From Bacillota bacterium (GTDB lineage: Bacteria > Bacillota > Clostridia > Christensenellales > Borkfalkiaceae), in assembly GCA_003343805.1 (NCBI GenBank), contig QAKM01000094.1, forward strand, positions 1-25,693: a stretch of 25,693 bases of DNA. Reading direction: 5' to 3'. Made by a program: the position numbers and the translations under genes. The notes beneath the pieces are model-generated. The model did no database searches. It saw only the letters and a program-made list of their open reading frames with translations, and was not told the origin of the DNA. The number at the start of each line of letters is the position of its first letter. Positions within the stretch are counted from its first letter, which is position 1. Below are positions 22,047 to 25,693 of the stretch, piece after piece.

Positions 22047-23030
22047 TTATCCGCTTTTCAGCGCATGGCGGTATTCATTGGGCGTCATGCCGAAGTGCGC
22101 GCTGAAATGCCTGTATAACGCAGACGGCACCTGATACCCGATCTCAAGGGCGATATCCTCGATGCTCATGTCGGAGGAGGACAATAGTTCCGCCGCCCGC
22201 TGCAGGCGATATTCCCGCAAAAGCTCCGAAAACGTTTTGCCCGTCTGCCGTTTTACCGATCTGCTTGCATAAGCGGGGGTATAGCCGTATGTCCGGGCGA
22301 AATGGGTGAGCGACGCCTGTTTGAGTTGGGTCTGGAAATAGTCGCCGTACCACCGGACGGGAGCCGCCCCTTCCCCCATCTTACCGCGGGCGAGCTCGCA
22401 AAACAAGAGCGACAACAGCGCCGAAACGGCAGTCCGGCTGTAAATGCCGCGGATGTGGCTCTCCTTCAGCAGCCGCAGGAACAAGTACTCCGCAAAAAGA
22501 GACATCTGACCGAACACGATCACCCCTTCTTCGGGCAGCGGGATATCATCGATGCAACGAGCAAACAGCTCGCACGGGATCACAGCCTTCAGAATGACGT
22601 CACCGGGGCCGATGCGTTCGATCCGATGCGCGCTTCCGGGACGAACCAGACAGCATTGTCCCTTTTGGAGCCGGATGCCGCTTGCATCCTGCAGCGTCTG
22701 CAGGCATTGCCCCGTCTGCACATAGATAAGTTCATAAAACTCATGCGTGTGCAGATAGGGCTGCTGCACCGCCGTATGCTTCTTGACATAAAACGAGTTT
22801 GTCCTTCGCAAGGGCAGCTCCATGTCGGGAGGGAGCGGCGCTCCCGAAAAGAAATCGGAAAGAGAAAAGCCCCTTTCGCGCGCTTCGGCGATGAGTACTT
22901 CTGCATTGGAAAACTCCCCTCGGATGGCGTTCATCAGATCCCCCTCCGAGCGGAGCATCGCCTTATCCACGCTTTCCTGTCCGAACAAAATACCCTGAAA
23001 CAAATGATCCATAAAACCCGCAGCTCCCAT
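22047..23030 (-). CDS. AraC-family transcriptional regulator
   Basis: A 327-residue regulator. An N-terminal segment without recognised domain leads to a cupin-like sensor region (about 75-165) including YLHTHEFYELIYVQTGQCLQ, LQKGQCCLVRPG and HRIERIGPGD. The C-terminal AraC DNA-binding domain has two helix-turn-helices: LTHFARTYGYTPAYASRSVK and SIEDIALEIGYQVPSALYRH, ending FGMTPNEYRH. Such regulators usually activate a neighbouring sugar or efflux operon on ligand binding. Targets here could be the APH-esterase operon just downstream. The ATG at 23028-23030 has AAGGAAAG at 9 nt; the longer open frame to 23072 begins upstream of the predicted transcription start. An ATG at 23010-23012 is an alternative. 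Confidence 0.9.
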   Translation of the reverse strand: MGAAGFMDHLFQGILFGQESVDKAMLRSEGDLMNAIRGEFSNAEVLIAEARERGFSLSDFFSGAPLPPDMELPLRRTNSFYVKKHTAVQQPYLHTHEFYELIYVQTGQCLQTLQDASGIRLQKGQCCLVRPGSAHRIERIGPGDVILKAVIPCELFARCIDDIPLPEEGVIVFGQMSLFAEYLFLRLLKESHIRGIYSRTAVSALLSLLFCELARGKMGEGAAPVRWYGDYFQTQLKQASLTHFARTYGYTPAYASRSVKRQTGKTFSELLREYRLQRAAELLSSSDMSIEDIALEIGYQVPSALYRHFSAHFGMTPNEYRHALKSG

Positions 23031-23074
23031 CCGATACAGCTTTCCTTGAGCGCCTCTTTGCGTTCGCCACAAAG

Positions 23075-23103
23075 ATTATACCGCATCATCCCGAAGAAAT
23101 CAA
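23075..23103 (-). promoter_or_regulatory. Sigma-A promoter of the AraC-type regulator
   Basis: Minus strand TTGATT (23098-23103), 17-nt spacer, TATAAT (23075-23080). Transcription start near 23068. Confidence 0.88.
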
Positions 23104-23168
23104 ACGGGCAAAGGTTTGAATGCACGAACCGATATAAAAAAGACGCATCGGGAAATTTTACCAAGACC

Positions 23169-23197
23169 TTGACAAGACGCTTCAGGCATGGTAAAAT
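23169..23197 (+). promoter_or_regulatory. Sigma-A promoter of the zinc-ribbon membrane protein
   Basis: TTGACA (23169-23174), 17-nt spacer, TAAAAT (23192-23197), divergent from the AraC promoter. Confidence 0.9.
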
Positions 23198-23219
23198 AGA
23201 AGAAAAAAGGAGAAATGCC

Positions 23220-23624
23220 ATGTTTTGCAATAATTGCGGAAAAGAGATCCCCGACGGGTCAGCAAAATGCCCTGACTGCGGCGCGGAGATCAAAAAAGAA
23301 CAGCAACCGATCAAGAAAGAGACGGCGATGGGATTTTTGGAAAAGTACCACCCCTTCACGCTGACGGCCCTGGTGCTTTCGGCGCTCTCCGTCCTCCTCT
23401 TCATCTTTGAGATCGTCTTTATGGCAAAGAATCCGCTCTTTGCGAGCGCCAGGACCTTGCTCCTCTACTTCGGCATCGGAGGAATGCTCTTGAGCCTCCT
23501 CGGCTATCGGAAGAGCGAAAAGAAAGCACTCGATAAGCTCTTCAACCTCATCAATCTCGGCTGTGCCCTGCTTGCCATCCTGATCGCGATCGTCTCCTTC
23601 ATCGTCCTGATGGCAAACGTTTAA
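23220..23624 (+). CDS. Zinc-ribbon membrane protein, unknown function
   Basis: A 134-residue protein. The N-terminus carries a zinc ribbon with two CxxC pairs (C3, C6, C17, C20: MFCNNCGKEIPDGSAKCPDC). A short charged linker leads to three hydrophobic segments at about 46-66, 79-96 and 108-130. Small zinc-ribbon plus transmembrane proteins are frequent in Clostridia and are mostly uncharacterised. The ATG at 23220 follows AAAGGAG at 7 nt. It is a single-gene unit with a strong promoter and a clean terminator. No function is assigned. Confidence 0.87.
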   Translation: MFCNNCGKEIPDGSAKCPDCGAEIKKEQQPIKKETAMGFLEKYHPFTLTALVLSALSVLLFIFEIVFMAKNPLFASARTLLLYFGIGGMLLSLLGYRKSEKKALDKLFNLINLGCALLAILIAIVSFIVLMANV

Positions 23625-23639
23625 AACCGTAAAACTCTT

Positions 23640-23667
23640 TCCCGTTCCCCGCGAACGGGATTTTTTT
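23640..23667 (+). terminator. Terminator of the zinc-ribbon gene
   Basis: TCCCGTTC-CCCGC-GAACGGGA followed by seven T residues. Confidence 0.9.
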
Positions 23668-23692
23668 ATGCCGTCTTGCACAAGAAATTTAT

Positions 23693-23760
23693 ATACTATG
23701 TCACGCATAGTATTATTTATGACTGACATAGTATTGATTATTTCACGCATAGTACTATGC
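23693..23760. repeat. Array of CATAGTA sites with exact 21-bp spacing
   Basis: CATAGTA occurs at 23706, 23727 and 23748, exactly 21 bp apart. Inverted partners are ATACTATG at 23693-23700 (hairpin with 23706-23713) and the tail of the perfect 14-nt palindrome GCATAGTACTATGC (23747-23760). TCACGCATAGTA is repeated at 23701 and 23743. It lies between two convergent terminators. Confidence 0.75.
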
Positions 23761-23788
23761 AAAATGCAAAAAAATGCACTTTCGCATC

Positions 23789-23823
23789 AAAAAAGCGCCG
23801 CTTTTCAAACGAAAAACGGCGCT
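23789..23823 (-). terminator. recG terminator
   Basis: On the minus strand AGCGCCG (23817-23823) pairs with CGGCGCT (23794-23800), extended by TTTT/AAAA pairing towards the loop, then a T tract (23789-23793). It begins 20 nt after the recG stop codon. Confidence 0.85.
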
Positions 23824-23843
23824 CGAAGCCAACTTCTCCCCCA

Positions 23844-25693
23844 TCAGTTGAGGACGACGTCCTTTAAACTCTCATATTTCTCCAACGCGGCCCGCCGGAT
23901 CTCCTCGTAGTTGAGATGGCGTTCAAACGCTTCGTCGGAGAGCTTTTTGGCAAGAAAGATGACGCTTGAAGAGTACTTCAGGTGTTTGATCTCGCTCAGA
24001 AAGCGACCGCTCTGCCGCGTTCCGAAGAAATCGCCGCTGCCGCGAAGTTCCAGATCCTTTTCCGCAAGGCGGAATCCGTCCGACGTCTCCTTCAGGATGC
24101 GCAGCCGCTCGATGGACGTCTCACTCTCCGAGCCGATGAGCAAGAAGCACCAGCTCTTGTCGCTCCCCCGCCCCACGCGGCCGCGAAGCTGATGCAACTG
24201 CGAGAGGCCGAAGCGTTCGGCATTCATGACGACCATGATCGTCGCATTCGGGACATCCACGCCCACTTCGATGACCGTCGTCGAGACGAGGCAGTCGTAA
24301 TCCCCCCTCTTGAAGGCACTCATCACCTCGTTCTTGTCCCGATCCTTCATCTTTCCGTGCAGAAGTCCCAGCCGCACATCAGGCATCCGCGCCCGCAGCT
24401 CTTCAAAGAGCTCCGTGACGGACGTCACCTGTCCTTCATCGTCCTCGATCTTGGCGCAGACAAAGTATGCCTGTCGCCCCCGCTTTGTTTCCCGCCGCAC
24501 ATATTCGAGCATATCGTTGTATTTGCGCGCCGAAACGATGGCCGTCACAATCTCCTGCCGCTCCTTGGGCTTATCGGGGATGGTCGTGATATCGAGATCG
24601 CCGTAAAAGATGAGCGAGAGCGTGCGCGGGATGGGAGTAGCCGACATGACGAGCACATCGGGGCTCACCCCTTTCTCACTAAGGGCATTGCGCTGCGCCA
24701 CGCCAAAGCGGTGCTGCTCATCGCAGACGCAGAAGGCAAGGTCGGCAAACTGCACATCGCCCTGCAGGACGGCGTGCGTGCCGCAGAGGATATCGATCTC
24801 CCCCGCCTTCACGGCCGCCTTCACCGCCCGCTTTTCCGCCGCGGGGCTCGCGCCCGAGAGATACCCCACGCGGTATTCGGGAAACATCTTCTTTAAGATC
24901 GCCTCATTCTGCGCGGCCAGCACCTCGGTCGGCGACAGGTACACCGCCTGATGCCCGCTCTTCACCGCCATAAAGATACCCGTGAGCGCGACTGCAGTCT
25001 TTCCGCTGCCGACATCCCCCTGCAGGAGCCGGTTCATGCGCGAAGGGCCCTTCACATCCCCGAAGATCGCCCGCACCGCCGAGCGCTGACCCTGGGTAAA
25101 TTCAAAAGAAAAGCGTCGCATGAACTGAGCGACCTCTTCCTCCGTCACCGTATAGCGGAGGGCGCGCGCCTCGTTCTTGTCGCCCTTGATGAGCTTGAAC
25201 GCCGACACGAGCGTGAAGTATTCCTCGAGGGCGATGCGCTCGGATGCCGACGTCATCTCCTCCTGCGTCATGGGCGCATGGATGGTGCGGTACGCCCACG
25301 CGAGCGAGGCGAGCTTGTACTTTGCGACGAGCTCCTGCGGGATGACGGAGGGCGGAGAAACGGCCTTTAACGCCGCCTGCACCGCCGTCCGCACCGCCCG
25401 CTGGGTGAGCGAACCACGCAGGGGATAGACGGGCACAAGCCCCTTTAAACGCGCATTGACGGCCATCGGCTCGAACGTCGGATTGACGAGCGAGACCTGC
25501 CCGTATTTGTTCTGGATGCGCCCGTAGAAGAGGTATTCCCCCTCCTTCAGCGTCTTTGCAAGATAGGGCATATTGAACCAGACGGCGGTAAAGGTGTCGC
25601 CGTCCTGCTCGAGATGCGCGCGAAGATAACGCACCCGCCCCGTATAGCGCATGGGTTCGATGTAGGTGATCCGTGCCGCGATGAGCGCCGTAT
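23844..25693 (-). CDS. recG: ATP-dependent DNA helicase RecG, 5' end outside the window
   Basis: The frame is open to the window edge (615 or more codons); the usual length is about 680-700 residues, so roughly 70-80 N-terminal residues are missing. RecG remodels stalled replication forks and Holliday junctions. The visible part starts in the wedge/OB domain (VWFNMPYLAKTLKEGEYLFY). Helicase motifs follow: Walker A GDVGSGKT (24996-25019), PTEVLAAQN, the DEAH-type box CDEQHRFG, MSATPIPRTL, STTVIEVGVDVPNAT and QLHQLRGRVGRG. The C-terminus has the RecG-specific GSGDFFGTRQSG motif. All key residues are intact. The internal ATG at 25650-25652 is not the real start because homologous sequence continues upstream of it. 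Confidence 0.97.
   Translation of the reverse strand, partial: TALIAARITYIEPMRYTGRVRYLRAHLEQDGDTFTAVWFNMPYLAKTLKEGEYLFYGRIQNKYGQVSLVNPTFEPMAVNARLKGLVPVYPLRGSLTQRAVRTAVQAALKAVSPPSVIPQELVAKYKLASLAWAYRTIHAPMTQEEMTSASERIALEEYFTLVSAFKLIKGDKNEARALRYTVTEEEVAQFMRRFSFEFTQGQRSAVRAIFGDVKGPSRMNRLLQGDVGSGKTAVALTGIFMAVKSGHQAVYLSPTEVLAAQNEAILKKMFPEYRVGYLSGASPAAEKRAVKAAVKAGEIDILCGTHAVLQGDVQFADLAFCVCDEQHRFGVAQRNALSEKGVSPDVLVMSATPIPRTLSLIFYGDLDITTIPDKPKERQEIVTAIVSARKYNDMLEYVRRETKRGRQAYFVCAKIEDDEGQVTSVTELFEELRARMPDVRLGLLHGKMKDRDKNEVMSAFKRGDYDCLVSTTVIEVGVDVPNATIMVVMNAERFGLSQLHQLRGRVGRGSDKSWCFLLIGSESETSIERLRILKETSDGFRLAEKDLELRGSGDFFGTRQSGRFLSEIKHLKYSSSVIFLAKKLSDEAFERHLNYEEIRRAALEKYESLKDVVLN

Noticed and set aside
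23259..23762. Minus-strand frame with 7-residue periodicity near its start
   Set aside because: Most of it is antisense to the zinc-ribbon gene; the periodicity comes from the 21-bp CATAGTA array.

Overview
The window looks like chromosomal DNA of a GC-rich member of the Firmicutes, probably a gut or rumen-type anaerobe of class Clostridia. Pointers are sigma-A promoters with near-consensus boxes and 17-nt spacers, strong GGAGG ribosome binding sites, Gram-positive lipoprotein signal peptides, a LacI-controlled CUT1 sugar transporter, and a one-piece tmRNA. The exact lineage cannot be read from sequence alone.

Left end (1-4190): a leftward pair (an unidentified membrane protein running off the window, preceded by a membrane-anchored leucine-rich-repeat protein) is divergent from a MATE-family exporter. 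The exporter's leader holds an intrinsic terminator, which suggests attenuation. A GNAT acetyltransferase follows on the minus strand. From 4191 to 4990 lie palindromic repeats, a tRNA-Ala(GGC) gene with its own promoter, and a structured 3' UTR.

Centre (4990-18284): a xylan/xylo-oligosaccharide utilisation locus on the minus strand. One promoter at about 15557-15585 appears to drive six closely packed genes: solute-binding lipoprotein, two CUT1 permeases, GH10 xylanase lipoprotein, a 1522-residue modular lipoprotein without a recognisable catalytic domain, and a cytoplasmic GH1 beta-glucosidase. A second operon encodes a cytoplasmic GH43 enzyme and a LacI-type regulator. Both promoters carry TAATCGATTA-like palindromes just downstream of the start of transcription, giving a simple self-contained regulon. 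The inferred flow is surface capture and cutting of xylan, import of oligomers, and hydrolysis inside the cell. No transporter ATPase is encoded here, so a shared MsmX-type ATPase elsewhere is expected.

Right-centre (18437-19997): ssrA (tmRNA) with promoter and terminator. Downstream is a two-gene toxin-antitoxin-like cassette (64-residue protein plus zeta/PezT-like P-loop protein), flanked by short direct repeats that resemble the 3' end of ssrA. This looks like the footprint of an integration event at ssrA.

Right end (20066-25693): an aminoglycoside-phosphotransferase-fold protein and an HSL-type esterase in one operon, an AraC-type regulator, a zinc-ribbon membrane protein, an array of CATAGTA sites at exact 21-bp spacing, and recG, which runs off the window at its 5' end.

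The most unusual item is the modular lipoprotein. It may be a Gram-positive counterpart of Bacteroidetes surface glycan-binding proteins.
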